A stretch of DNA of 64,000 nt from Brachyspira hyodysenteriae ATCC 27164 (lineage in GTDB: Bacteria > Spirochaetota > Brachyspiria > Brachyspirales > Brachyspiraceae): the NCBI RefSeq assembly GCF_001676785.2, contig NZ_CP015910.2, positions 2,108,001 through 2,172,000 of the forward strand, written 5' to 3'. Below, in pieces: positions 45,753 to 56,247 of this stretch; the first letter of the stretch is position 1, and the number at the start of each line of letters is the position of its first letter. The translations under genes and the position numbers were made by a program. The notes under the pieces were generated by a model, which worked only from the letters and a program-made list of their open reading frames with translations, made no database searches and had not been told where the DNA came from.

Positions 45753-47351
45753 CTATTCTAAATAACAATGATGGAATTTATGAAATCCTAGAGAATCATA
45801 ATAAACATCTTTTAATTTAGGAGATACAAGTAAAGGTTCTGTATAATAATATATGGGTATTATAGCTTCTTCTCTCATTAGCATTTCCTCTGCTTTATGC
45901 ATAGTCTGCATCCTGAATTTCTGATCTCCTGAAAGCATAACCTCATTTATCATATCATCATAAGCCTTATTACTATAAACACTGTAATTATTAGGAGAAT
46001 AACTCAAACATAAAGCCATAAAGTTTACAGGATCATCAAAATCTCCATTCCAAGCTCCCCTAGCCATAGTTATATTTCTATCATATCTTGTCTGCAAAAA
46101 TACAGCCCATTCTTCCTGAGTTAAAGTTACATCAATACCAAGATTTTCTTTCCACATCTGCTGAACAGCTTCAAATATTTTTACATGTAATCCAGGATCT
46201 GCTTTAAACTCCATAACAGGAAAACCTTCTCCATTAGGATATCCTGCCTCAGCCATCAATTTTTTGGCTTCTTCTACATTCTTAACATATCCGTCTTTAG
46301 TTATATCTATATATTCTCCTCCGTTTTCTCTGAAATCTCCTTCATAGTCTGATATTCCGAAAGGAACTAAAGCCCCCGCAGGTTTCTCTCCGCCTCTTGT
46401 AATCTGCTCTACTATATAATTTCTGTCAATAGCAAGAGATAATGCTCTTCTTACTCTTACATCTTTTAATATTTCATTAGTTAAATTTAAGCAGTAATAA
46501 TATGATGATATTCTAGGCTTTATTACTATAAGTCCTTCATTTTGAAGTGTCTTTATATCCTGTCTTGGGAAAGATCTTGCAAAATGCAAAGAACCAGCTT
46601 TGACACCTGCAACAGAAGCAGTTTCATTTTCCATAAGAACAAATGTTATTTTATCAGGAACTATATCTTCTATATTCCAATAATTAGTATTTTTTACCAT
46701 TACAAGGCTTTCATCTCTGTTTCTTTCTATAAGTTTGAAAGCTCCGTTTCCTATATAAGTATCAGCATTTAAAGTCCATTCATCTCCGTATTGTTCTATA
46801 ATATCCTTTCTAAGCGGATAAAATGTAGGGAAAGTTAAAAGTTCTAAAAAATATGCTGTAGGAGCTTCTAACTGAACTTCCAAAGTATAATCATCTATTG
46901 CTTTTATACCTAAACTTTCTTTAGGCATATCTCCTGCAGTTATTGCTTTAGCATTTTTTACAGGCTCATGCTGATATCCATATTGACTGCCTGTAGCAGG
47001 ATCAACAACTCTTTGCCAAGAATATACAAAATCACCAGCAACAACTGTTTTTCCGTCTGTCCATTTAGAATTAGTTCTAAGCTTGAATGTATAAGTAAGT
47101 CCGTCTTCGCTTATCTCCCAACTCTCAGCAACTCCTGGAATCAATTTTCCATTCATATCCTTCTCTAGCAATCCCTCAAATGTATGCATCAAATAAAATA
47201 TTGCATCTGAAGTTACATTTATACTAGGATCTATAGTGTTTGGTTCAGGTCCTGTATTAATAAATATAGATATACCATCTTCTGATTTATTATTAGAACA
47301 TGATATTATAAATGATATAAAAATCATAAATAAAATAAATATTTTTTTCAT
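45753..47351 (-). CDS. oppA: Oligopeptide ABC transporter substrate-binding lipoprotein
   Basis: A 532-residue OppA/DppA-type (family 5) solute-binding protein. Signal peptide with lipobox FISFIISC (Cys18), so it is membrane-anchored. The family signature region AESWEISEDGLTYTFKLR near residues 79-96, the WTDGKTV strand and the DPVNFM element near 435 are present. It delivers peptides to an ABC importer whose permease and ATPase genes are not in the window, so it may share a transporter encoded elsewhere. It lies 35 bases downstream of a paralogue (47387), from which it arose by tandem duplication. Confidence 0.94.
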   Translation of the reverse strand: MKKIFILFMIFISFIISCSNNKSEDGISIFINTGPEPNTIDPSINVTSDAIFYLMHTFEGLLEKDMNGKLIPGVAESWEISEDGLTYTFKLRTNSKWTDGKTVVAGDFVYSWQRVVDPATGSQYGYQHEPVKNAKAITAGDMPKESLGIKAIDDYTLEVQLEAPTAYFLELLTFPTFYPLRKDIIEQYGDEWTLNADTYIGNGAFKLIERNRDESLVMVKNTNYWNIEDIVPDKITFVLMENETASVAGVKAGSLHFARSFPRQDIKTLQNEGLIVIKPRISSYYYCLNLTNEILKDVRVRRALSLAIDRNYIVEQITRGGEKPAGALVPFGISDYEGDFRENGGEYIDITKDGYVKNVEEAKKLMAEAGYPNGEGFPVMEFKADPGLHVKIFEAVQQMWKENLGIDVTLTQEEWAVFLQTRYDRNITMARGAWNGDFDDPVNFMALCLSYSPNNYSVYSNKAYDDMINEVMLSGDQKFRMQTMHKAEEMLMREEAIIPIYYYTEPLLVSPKLKDVYYDSLGFHKFHHCYLE

Positions 47352-47386
47352 TGTGATTAACTCCTAACAATTATATTAAATGTAAA

Positions 47387-49027
47387 TCAATCTTCTAAAT
47401 ATGCTTTCACAAAACTATGCTGTCCCATAGAATCATACAAAACACCCTTCAATTTCGGTGATACTAATATAGGTTCAGTAGAGAAATATATAGGTATTAT
47501 TGCCATATCATTAATTAATAATTCTTCAGCCTTATGCATAGTCATCATTCTATGAGATAAATCAGTAATTAATGTAGCTGTCTTTATCAAATCATCATAC
47601 CTTTTATTACTATAAAGACTATTATTATTAGGAGATGTACTTAAAAATACAGAAAGGAAATTTATAGGATCATTAAAATCTCCATTCCAGCCTCCGCTTG
47701 CAATTTCAAAATTTTTATCGAATCTTTGATTAAATAAATCTGATAATTCTAATTCTTCTATATTTACTTCAATACCTAAATTTTCTTTCCACATTTTTTG
47801 TATTGCTTCAAATATATTTTTATGTACTCCATAAGTAGTTTTTAAAGTCATTACAGGAAAACCATTTCCATTTGGATACCCAGCAAGTATCATAAATCTT
47901 TTTGCTTCTTTGATATTATTCTCATAATTTTTTTGATCTATGTCTATATAGTCTCCGCCATTTTCTCTAAAATCTCCAAAAAATCCAGGTATACCATAAG
48001 GTACAAAAGCAGCAGCCGGCCTTTCTCCATTTTTAGTAATATTTTCAACTATATAATTTCTATCAATTGCAAGTGATAATGCCTTTCTTACATTTATATC
48101 AGATAATGCTTTATTAGTTGTATTTAAAAAGTAAAAATATGTTGATATTCTAGGAACACTATGTATATATCCGGCTCTTTGCAATGATATTATATGCTCT
48201 ATAGGAAAGTTTCTTGAGAAATGGAGCAATCCGTTTTTCATAGAATTTAAAGAATATTGCGGATCATTTTTCAATATAAACTCTAATCTGCTTGGTATAA
48301 CTTCTTTATTATTCCAATAAAATTCATTTTTTTCCATTATAATAACTTCACCTATTTTTCTATCTACAACTTTAAATGGACCGTTTCCTATAAAAGTATC
48401 AGGATTTTCAGTCCAATTATCTTTATATAGATTTATTATATCCTCTCTCAAAGGATAAAATGTAGGATAGGATAAAATTTCAAGAAAATAAGTTAATGGC
48501 ATATCCAAAACTATTTCTAATGTATAGTCATCTATAGCTTCTACACCTAAATATTTAGTTTCCATTTCACCATTAAGAATATTTTTAGAATTATTAATAA
48601 AATTATATTGATATGCAAATTTACTTTTAGTATTAGGATCAAATAGTCTTCTGAAAGAATAAACAAAATCTTTTGCTAAAACAGGATTGCCGTCAGACCA
48701 ATAAGCATCTTGTCTAAGATTAAATGTATATACAAGACCATCAGAACTTATATTCCAACTTTGAGCAGCTGCCGGTATGATTTTACCGTCTTTATCTTTA
48801 CTTACTAAACCTTCAAATATATGATTCAAATATATTAAACTGTCACCTGTTACATTTTTACTAGGATCCATAGTATATGGTTCTTGTCCTATATTTATGA
48901 GCAATGAAAAATACTTGCCTGAAGGAGCACTATGATTAATAGTTTCTTCTATTTTTGTACAAGATATAGTTACAGACATCAAAATAATTATGAAAATATA
49001 ATATTTTTTAAACATTCTATTATCCAA
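47387..49027 (-). CDS. oppA: Oligopeptide ABC transporter substrate-binding lipoprotein, paralogue
   Basis: A 546-residue protein closely related to the 45753 product along its length (same WSDG, LAIDRNYIVE and AEELL elements). Lipobox IILMSVTISC, with the lipidated Cys at residue 23. Residues lining the pocket differ between the copies, suggesting different peptide preference. No permease genes adjacent. It is followed by its twin and preceded, on the same strand, by the chemoreceptor array, whose sensors could in principle report on peptides bound by such proteins; that is inference from position. Confidence 0.93.
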   Translation of the reverse strand: MDNRMFKKYYIFIIILMSVTISCTKIEETINHSAPSGKYFSLLINIGQEPYTMDPSKNVTGDSLIYLNHIFEGLVSKDKDGKIIPAAAQSWNISSDGLVYTFNLRQDAYWSDGNPVLAKDFVYSFRRLFDPNTKSKFAYQYNFINNSKNILNGEMETKYLGVEAIDDYTLEIVLDMPLTYFLEILSYPTFYPLREDIINLYKDNWTENPDTFIGNGPFKVVDRKIGEVIIMEKNEFYWNNKEVIPSRLEFILKNDPQYSLNSMKNGLLHFSRNFPIEHIISLQRAGYIHSVPRISTYFYFLNTTNKALSDINVRKALSLAIDRNYIVENITKNGERPAAAFVPYGIPGFFGDFRENGGDYIDIDQKNYENNIKEAKRFMILAGYPNGNGFPVMTLKTTYGVHKNIFEAIQKMWKENLGIEVNIEELELSDLFNQRFDKNFEIASGGWNGDFNDPINFLSVFLSTSPNNNSLYSNKRYDDLIKTATLITDLSHRMMTMHKAEELLINDMAIIPIYFSTEPILVSPKLKGVLYDSMGQHSFVKAYLED

Positions 49028-49082
49028 ACAGTATTTTATTTAAACTAAGTATATATTTTATAACATTTAATGTCAAACAATA

Positions 49083-50405
49083 TTATTTTATTAGTTTGAA
49101 ATATTCTATAATATTTTTTAATTCTTCTGATTCCTCAGAAAGTGATTTAGAGTTTTCAGAAGCCTCATTTACAAATTTATAATTGCTGTTTGATTTATGT
49201 TGTTCATGTAGCACTTCTGATTTAGAATAATAAATTTTTCCTTTTACTGCTTCAATAATATCATTTAAATATTTTATAGTCTTGCCTTCATCTGTATTCA
49301 TATCTATAATTTTATCATCAGTAAATATATAATCTGATTTAACTTTAGTTTTATTAAAAAAATTTATTACAGGTATTACTTTCTTATTTATGATATTAGG
49401 TACTATAATTATTATTAAAATAATCATTATAGAAACCATAATTCCAATCATTATAGCAATTTTATAATTATTTTTTAATACCATAATTGACGGTATCGCT
49501 ACTTCAATTCCCCAATATACATTATCAAATAGATTAATAGGTTTTATAACATGAAAATATCTATTTAAATTTTTAAAATTATATTTTTCTACTATTAAAC
49601 TTTCATTAGAATTAATTATATCTAGTACATTGTAATTATTATAAGGATGATATAAATTAGTAAAATTTTCACCTATAATTTCAATATCATTATTGCAGTA
49701 AATAATATTTCCTCTTTCATCGAATAAAGTAGTTGTAATATTTTCTCCTTTATTGAAATTCATACTATCTGAACTTACATCCAAACCAATTACTCCTATA
49801 ATTTCATCATCATTTGAAAATATAGGCATCAAACAAGTTTGTACTTGCTTGTATCCGTTTTGTGTCTGAATAGTATATATAGGAGTTATACACATCTCTT
49901 TTTTTTCTATTGTATCATCTATAAATGATAATTTTAAATATAAATTTTCAGCGCTGAATCTTGATATATTACCATTTTCATCTTTGGCCATGTATATTCC
50001 AAATTGTCCGTTTATATTTTTATATAGACTATTATTTTTATACATACTGTCATTATCAATAACATTTGGAAGAAATATTAAAAAAACTGCCTCAACATTT
50101 TTACTTATTTTTTTAGAGAATTTATACATAAAATTTTCGTATATATTTCTATTTTTTATATTACTGCTGTATAATTCTTCAGCAACAAGTTTTATACTTT
50201 TCATATAATTTAATTCATTATTAATTAAATCTCTCATATTTAATAATTCAACTTCAGATATATGCTCTACCGTTACTAATGAATCTTTTTTAGAAATATT
50301 AAAAGTATGTATAATGGCCACAATGCCTGATATAACTATTATTATTATTGTAGGTATTATAACAAATAAACTTGCTTTTATATTTAAACTATTTTTGCTA
50401 TTCAT
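49083..50405 (-). CDS. Chemoreceptor-like sensor lacking the signalling module
   Basis: A 440-residue relative of the receptors at 51865-58200. It has the first membrane helix (about residues 10-30), the periplasmic Cache sensor and the second helix (about 316-338). Only about 100 cytoplasmic residues follow: a degenerate HAMP, then directly the receptors' last segment (SLSEESEELKNIIEYFKL matches [18 protein letters not shown]). The methylation helices and the tip that contacts CheA and CheW, about 190 residues, are missing. The frame is intact, so this is an in-frame internal deletion, not a simple nonsense pseudogene. Could act as a decoy or heterodimer partner, or be decaying. Confidence 0.85.
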   Translation of the reverse strand: MNSKNSLNIKASLFVIIPTIIIIVISGIVAIIHTFNISKKDSLVTVEHISEVELLNMRDLINNELNYMKSIKLVAEELYSSNIKNRNIYENFMYKFSKKISKNVEAVFLIFLPNVIDNDSMYKNNSLYKNINGQFGIYMAKDENGNISRFSAENLYLKLSFIDDTIEKKEMCITPIYTIQTQNGYKQVQTCLMPIFSNDDEIIGVIGLDVSSDSMNFNKGENITTTLFDERGNIIYCNNDIEIIGENFTNLYHPYNNYNVLDIINSNESLIVEKYNFKNLNRYFHVIKPINLFDNVYWGIEVAIPSIMVLKNNYKIAIMIGIMVSIMIILIIIIVPNIINKKVIPVINFFNKTKVKSDYIFTDDKIIDMNTDEGKTIKYLNDIIEAVKGKIYYSKSEVLHEQHKSNSNYKFVNEASENSKSLSEESEELKNIIEYFKLIK

Positions 50406-50445
50406 AATATTATAAAATTTAATCCCAAAAATATTTTTTATATTT

Positions 50446-51843
50446 TTATTCTCTTAGTCTAAAATATTTTATTATTTTTTGTAAATCCCTTGACTCTTCT
50501 AAAAGAGACTTTAAATTTTCATTTACATTACTTACAATCCTTGAATTTTGATTTTGTTCCATTTCATTGTTATTGCTTAAGTCATTAATTTTATATACAA
50601 ACTCAGATATATTATTTGAGTTTTCAGAAATTTTATTAGCACTTCCTTTTACAGCAGTAATCAAATCATTTAAATATACTACTGTATTATCAATTTCTCT
50701 GCTCATATCTCCAATTTCATCATTCATATTTAAATAGTTTTCAGAAACGCTCCAAGATATATCGCCTTCCTTTATTTTTGTAATATTATCATTTAAATTA
50801 TTCATTATTGATAATACCCTTTTATTAATAATAAATGGTACAGTAATAAATATTAAAATAATTGTTACCGCTATAATAATCCATATCATTATTATAATTT
50901 CATAATGATTAAAGAATTCTGCCTTACTATCAACAGCTAATTCTATTCCCCAATATAAATCATCAAAAATATGAAGAGGCTTATAAAAATTGAAATATTT
51001 ACTTGAATTTTTTTTATTATATGATTCCTTCAAAATAGTATTATTAGAATATATTGTATTTTCTAAATCACTGCTTTTATATACATCTGATAAATTAGTA
51101 ATGTTTTCTCCTATACTATATATATCTGTTGTACAGTACATAATATCACCATTTTCATTAAATAGCGATATTGTAAATCCGTTTGTATCTTCATAAAAAA
51201 TTATATTCTCTAAAGATATTTTTAATGAGGATACAGCCGCAACATTACCATCTTTGGAAAATATTGGTATTGAGTATGTATACATAGGCATATATTTTCC
51301 AAGTATAGGATAATAATTCAATTTTGTAATATAAGGTTTTCTAGTTTCTACAATGGTATCAAAATAAGTGAACTGCAAATCTGACATATCCATATTGATT
51401 CTATCTATATTATTTTTATCTTTAAAAAAAGATATTCCCAATCTGCCTTCAATATCTTTATAAAGAGGATTATTAATATACATATTATCGTTATCAACAG
51501 CATTATCCGAAAAGATTAAAGATACAGAAACAGCATTAGTACTCATTTCATTTGCAAGACTATTCATTAGATATTCATATAAACTTCTTTGTCTTACATT
51601 ATAATTATATAGATTTTCTACAGAATATTTTACATTATTAAGATAATTTAATTCCAAGTTAATAATACTTTCTATTTCATATACTTCTTTTTCAGCCATT
51701 TGAGATATTATAAATAATGTCATTTGTTTTGTCATTTTATATGTATATATTGTATTTATAACACCAAATACTAATATTATTATTGTAATAGGTATTAAAA
51801 TAAATAAACTTATTTTTATATTTAAACTCACTTTATTATTCAT
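50446..51843 (-). CDS. Chemoreceptor-like sensor lacking the signalling module, second copy
   Basis: A 465-residue protein built like the one at 49083: membrane helix, Cache sensor with the DNMYINNPLYKD element, second helix (about 325-346), and here a well-kept HAMP (KIKEGDISWSV, then LNMNDEIGDMSREIDNTV). After about 40 residues it jumps to the receptor terminus (NENLKSLLEESRDLQKIIKY). The kinase-control hairpin is absent. The deletion end points differ from those of the 440-residue copy, so either two deletions occurred or they diverged after duplication. It sits 21 bases after the intact receptor gene at 51865, probably in one transcript. Confidence 0.85.
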   Translation of the reverse strand: MNNKVSLNIKISLFILIPITIIILVFGVINTIYTYKMTKQMTLFIISQMAEKEVYEIESIINLELNYLNNVKYSVENLYNYNVRQRSLYEYLMNSLANEMSTNAVSVSLIFSDNAVDNDNMYINNPLYKDIEGRLGISFFKDKNNIDRINMDMSDLQFTYFDTIVETRKPYITKLNYYPILGKYMPMYTYSIPIFSKDGNVAAVSSLKISLENIIFYEDTNGFTISLFNENGDIMYCTTDIYSIGENITNLSDVYKSSDLENTIYSNNTILKESYNKKNSSKYFNFYKPLHIFDDLYWGIELAVDSKAEFFNHYEIIIMIWIIIAVTIILIFITVPFIINKRVLSIMNNLNDNITKIKEGDISWSVSENYLNMNDEIGDMSREIDNTVVYLNDLITAVKGSANKISENSNNISEFVYKINDLSNNNEMEQNQNSRIVSNVNENLKSLLEESRDLQKIIKYFRLRE

Positions 51844-51864
51844 AATATACTGTATTTTTCCTCA

Positions 51865-53814
51865 TTACTGCAATTTAAAGTATTCAATAACATCTATAAG
51901 TTCATTAGCCTCCTTGAGTAGTGCCTGAGAAGCTGCTGTGGCCTCCTCTACTAAAGCTGCATTCTTTTGTACAGAAGAATCCATATTTGTAATTGCAAAA
52001 TCCACCTGCTCTATTCCCTTCTGCTGCTCTTGAGAAGCTACATTAATTCTATCCATTATATTAGAAGCACTATCCATTTTTACAGATATATCTTCAAATA
52101 TTTCCTTAGATTCTTTTACACTTTTAGAAGCTAAATTAGTTTTTTCATTACTGTCAGTTATTAAAGCTGTAATACTTTTTACTGATTCCTGAGTATTCTG
52201 TGCTAAATTTCTTACTTCACTAGCTACTACAGCAAAACCTCGTCCCTGATCTCCAGCACGAGCCGCCTCTACTGAAGCATTAAGTGCAAGTATATTAGTT
52301 TGAAAAGCGATATCTTCTATAAGTTTAGTAATATCCATTATTTTAGTGCTGGCTTCATATACATCATTCATTTTATTAACACTATCCTCTACTATAGCAC
52401 CAGCCTTATTCAAAGATTCTTTGGCATCTGATACCATAGAAGTACTTTCTGCAACACTCTCTGCAGATTCCTTTATAGTACTAGCCATTTGATTCATAGA
52501 TGCTGCTGTTTCTTCCAGACTTGAAGCCTGAGATTCTGTTCTCTGTGCTAAATCATTATTACCTTCTAAAACTTGATTTGCTTCGGTAGAAACCCTTTCA
52601 GCAGCACTTTTTACTGTTCTTACAACTTTATTCAAATTATTAACTATATTATCTAAACTCTTAGCTATATCTCCCCATTCATCATTCATATTAATAAATG
52701 TAGGTGATATTCTGAATGATATATCTCCATTAGAAATTTTCTGCATATCTTCTGATAAGAATACTATTATTCTTACAACCTTATTTCTAATTATAATAGG
52801 TATCATTATAGATGCTATTATAATAATAAGAAGAGATATAATTATCATAACATTTCTTATAATATTACTGTCTTTGAAAATATCTTTATTAGAAGCCATT
52901 ATTTCAAGTATCCAATATTGTCCGGTTGATACTTCTAATGGTACAAAAAAATATGTTGCTTTTCCTTTATAATAACTAGTATAATTTTCAAATGATACTG
53001 TACCTCCGCTGGACAATTTCTCAAATACATTATAATTTTTATATTGAGAATATAAATCATACATATTCTTACCCAAATTTTCAGTTTCCCCAGCATCATA
53101 CAATACATTGCCATAATGATCATACAATAATCCTTCTGAATTTTCAAAAGGTTTTATATTATTCATAGTAGGATTTAATGTTTCTATTTTTATGTCGGCA
53201 GTTATAACACCTATAGGTTTATTTTGATACATTATAGGTATAGCCCAAGTATACATTTTTACTACATCATTATTTCCTAAATCAAAATCATATATACCTG
53301 ATAAATACTCTTTCATTTTTGATATAGGCTCTGTATAATAATCAGCATTTATATCATTAGCAGATAAAGCCCTCTCCTCAATATTATTTCCAGATGATCT
53401 TGATATATAATAAGTTTGCTGTCCTTTTGTTAAAGGATAAACATTGCTGTATGCCGCATCATTACCAACTATATTAGGCTCAAAAGCAAGCATAACACCA
53501 ACTACTGTTTGAGGAAGTATTCCAAAAAAATTTTTAGTTACAATCTCATAAGCATTTCTATCCATAACACCTGAATTATACATATTTTCTATTGTATATT
53601 TTAATCCAGTTATTTGATAGAGATCTTCTTTCACTACAGCAGTTAATTGATTCCCTTCTCCCTTTGCAACCTCTTCTAATATTTTATATGATAATTTAGT
53701 ACTAGCATTCTGTACATAGATAATATTAACTATATTTGATATTGCTATCATTATCAATAATGGTATTAATATAATTAAACTAATTTTTATTTGAAGACTT
53801 ACTCTTTTAAACAT
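51865..53814 (-). CDS. Methyl-accepting chemotaxis protein, array member 1
   Basis: A 649-residue receptor. Helix 1 (about residues 9-30), periplasmic dCache region with the [11 protein letters not shown] element, helix 2 (about 320-342), HAMP ([25 protein letters not shown]), first methylation helix ([19 protein letters not shown]), hairpin tip ([20 protein letters not shown]) and second helix ending in DVIEYFKLQ. No CheR-tethering pentapeptide is seen at the C terminus. The start has AGAGGTTTATTT before it. The signalling half is nearly identical to those of the next two genes, the sensor half is not, a pattern of duplication with sensor divergence or gene conversion. Confidence 0.95.
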   Translation of the reverse strand: MFKRVSLQIKISLIILIPLLIMIAISNIVNIIYVQNASTKLSYKILEEVAKGEGNQLTAVVKEDLYQITGLKYTIENMYNSGVMDRNAYEIVTKNFFGILPQTVVGVMLAFEPNIVGNDAAYSNVYPLTKGQQTYYISRSSGNNIEERALSANDINADYYTEPISKMKEYLSGIYDFDLGNNDVVKMYTWAIPIMYQNKPIGVITADIKIETLNPTMNNIKPFENSEGLLYDHYGNVLYDAGETENLGKNMYDLYSQYKNYNVFEKLSSGGTVSFENYTSYYKGKATYFFVPLEVSTGQYWILEIMASNKDIFKDSNIIRNVMIIISLLIIIIASIMIPIIIRNKVVRIIVFLSEDMQKISNGDISFRISPTFINMNDEWGDIAKSLDNIVNNLNKVVRTVKSAAERVSTEANQVLEGNNDLAQRTESQASSLEETAASMNQMASTIKESAESVAESTSMVSDAKESLNKAGAIVEDSVNKMNDVYEASTKIMDITKLIEDIAFQTNILALNASVEAARAGDQGRGFAVVASEVRNLAQNTQESVKSITALITDSNEKTNLASKSVKESKEIFEDISVKMDSASNIMDRINVASQEQQKGIEQVDFAITNMDSSVQKNAALVEEATAASQALLKEANELIDVIEYFKLQ

Positions 53815-54028
53815 AAATAAACCTCTATATCAAATTAATTTTTAATTCATAAAATATAATTATTAATTATATAATTTATTAAAATAGTATTGATACAGTT
53901 AAACAAATTTTATATTAATAAAAAATAACCATAATATTTTTATGCGAATATTATACATAATTCAGATATATATTTCAATTATAAAAAATAAATTAAATAA
54001 TTTTTTTATAATTAAAATCTTATTTGAA
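53815..54028. other. AT-rich gap in the chemoreceptor array
   Basis: A gap of 214 bases made almost wholly of A and T. It separates receptor genes 1 and 2 and probably gives the first its own promoter. I see no sigma28-type CCGATA element in it. Confidence 0.4.
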
Positions 54029-55981
54029 TTAAGATTTCAGCTTAAAATATTCTATAGCTTTAATTAAATCATTAGCCTCACTGAGAAGAGATTCAGAAGC
54101 AGAAGTAGCCTCTGACACTAAAGAAGCATTTTTCTGTACAGATGAATCCATATTATCAATAGCCATATTAACTTGATCAATACCTTTTTCTTGTTCCTGT
54201 GATGCAGTATTAATCTTATCCATTATATTGGAAACATTATCCATCTTTTCTAATATTTCATTGAATATAGTCTGTGATTCTTGTACACTGCTTGCCGCTA
54301 ATTTTATCTTATTATTACTGTCTGTTATCAAAGAAGTAATATTTTTTACTGATTCCTGAGTATTCTGTGCCAAATTTCTTACTTCACTAGCTACTACAGC
54401 AAAACCTCGTCCCTGATCTCCAGCACGAGCCGCCTCTACTGAAGCATTAAGTGCAAGTATATTAGTTTGAAAAGCTATTCCTTCTATAAGTTTGGTAATA
54501 TCCATTATTTTAGAGCTTGATTCATAAACAGCATCCATTTTGTTTACACTATCTTCTATTATAACACCAGCTTTATTTACGCATTCTTTTACATCCATTA
54601 CCATAGATGTACTTTGCGATACACCTTCAGCTGATTCTTTTATAGCACTAGCCATTTGATTCATAGATGCTGCAGTTTCTTCCAAACTAGAAGCCTGAGT
54701 TTCTGTTCTCTGAGATAAATCATTATTTCCTACTAAAACTTCATTTGCTGCATTTGAAACTTGTTCTGCTGATTTTTTTACAGTAGAAACTACATTTCCT
54801 AAATTTTTTAAGGTGTTTTCTAATCCTCTTGCAATATCACCCCATTCATCATTCAATTGTAAAAAGTCCTTTGAAATATGAAAAGATATATCGCCGTTAG
54901 ATATTTTAGTAATATCTCTAGCTGTATATCCTATTAATTTTGTTACTTTTCTCTTTATTATAAAAGGAACTATTACAGCACTTATTATAACTATTAATGC
55001 TGATATTATAAACATTATATTTTTTATTATATTTGACTCTCTCAATATAACATCATTAGGAGCAGTTATTTTTAATCCCCAATATTTTCCTTTTGATATT
55101 TCTACTGGAGTAAATGAATAAGTGTAGAATTTTTTTAATGTTCCGCTGAAATTCTCAAATAGTAAATTTTCTCCGCTTATTATTTTATTGAATACATTAT
55201 GTTTATTGTAGTATGGGTATATTTCATCAAGTGTTTTAGATATATAATCGGCTTTATCACTATCATATACTATAGTTCCTGCATTATCAAATAATGTAAT
55301 TGTTGTTCCTTCAAAAGGTTTTATTTTAGATAATGAATCATAAAGAGAATTCGCAAATACTTCCAAACATATTACACCTATTACTTTATTTGACACTTTT
55401 ATTGGCAAAGACCAAGTATAGAATAAATCTTTATCATTAACAGGTGATTTATATACATCGGATATATATGTTTCTCCTGTACTTAAAGCTTTTGTATATG
55501 ACTCATTTTGAAAAATCTTCATATCAAAATATGAAGCTTGAATTTTAAAGTTGTTGTTTCTTGATAAATAATAATTAAAACGTCCATTTGCAGGACCATA
55601 TTTTTCTGAATTAGTATAATCTGCATCATTGCCTATCATATTAGGCTCAAATGCTATAAGCAAGCCATTAACTTTTTGAGGAAGTTCATCAAAAAAACTA
55701 TATAAAAGTCTTTCATAAAATGGTCTGCTTAAGGTACCATCATTATATAATCCTCTTATAACCCTTTCTAATCCAACAAGAGAATATAAATCCTCATTCA
55801 TATATGATAATAATTGAGCAGCTTCTCCTTTTGAGCTCTCTTCTAATACTCTGTGTGATAAATTCTTACTGGCAGATTTTACATATACAATATTTATAGA
55901 ATTTGAAATAATAAGCATAATTAGTAAAGGAACTAATATAGCCAAACTAATTTTTATTTGAAGACTAAATTTCTTAACCAT
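54029..55981 (-). CDS. Methyl-accepting chemotaxis protein, array member 2
   Basis: A 650-residue receptor of the same layout. I use ATG 55981, with AGGG six bases upstream, rather than the TTG two codons earlier. Its sensor is closest to that of array member 3: both carry [11 protein letters not shown]- or [11 protein letters not shown]-type elements, GRFNYYLSR, and [11 protein letters not shown]- or [11 protein letters not shown]-type strands, so these two are the most recent pair. HAMP, methylation helices and tip ([20 protein letters not shown]) are intact. The C terminus reads AIEYFKLKS. Confidence 0.95.
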   Translation of the reverse strand: MVKKFSLQIKISLAILVPLLIMLIISNSINIVYVKSASKNLSHRVLEESSKGEAAQLLSYMNEDLYSLVGLERVIRGLYNDGTLSRPFYERLLYSFFDELPQKVNGLLIAFEPNMIGNDADYTNSEKYGPANGRFNYYLSRNNNFKIQASYFDMKIFQNESYTKALSTGETYISDVYKSPVNDKDLFYTWSLPIKVSNKVIGVICLEVFANSLYDSLSKIKPFEGTTITLFDNAGTIVYDSDKADYISKTLDEIYPYYNKHNVFNKIISGENLLFENFSGTLKKFYTYSFTPVEISKGKYWGLKITAPNDVILRESNIIKNIMFIISALIVIISAVIVPFIIKRKVTKLIGYTARDITKISNGDISFHISKDFLQLNDEWGDIARGLENTLKNLGNVVSTVKKSAEQVSNAANEVLVGNNDLSQRTETQASSLEETAASMNQMASAIKESAEGVSQSTSMVMDVKECVNKAGVIIEDSVNKMDAVYESSSKIMDITKLIEGIAFQTNILALNASVEAARAGDQGRGFAVVASEVRNLAQNTQESVKNITSLITDSNNKIKLAASSVQESQTIFNEILEKMDNVSNIMDKINTASQEQEKGIDQVNMAIDNMDSSVQKNASLVSEATSASESLLSEANDLIKAIEYFKLKS

Positions 55982-56247
55982 AATCAACCCTATAAAACTT
56001 ATTTTTTATCTTCATAATAATTATTATACATTTTATATTTGCAATTTCAATAACAAAAAAATTTTATTTATCATTGTTCAAAATATAGCTATAGATATCA
56101 TTATTTTAATAAATTATTAATTTTATTCTCTATTTTATGTAGAATAGTCGATTATATTGATTTATAAAATAAAACACATTAAATATTAATTAATTAATTT
56201 CAGCACATTATTTATCTAGAAATTAATAATGAACTGAAAATTCTATT
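55982..56247. other. AT-rich gap between receptor genes 2 and 3
   Basis: 266 bases without an open frame. Nothing recognisable beyond AT richness; a promoter for array member 2 is expected here but not clearly visible. Confidence 0.4.
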
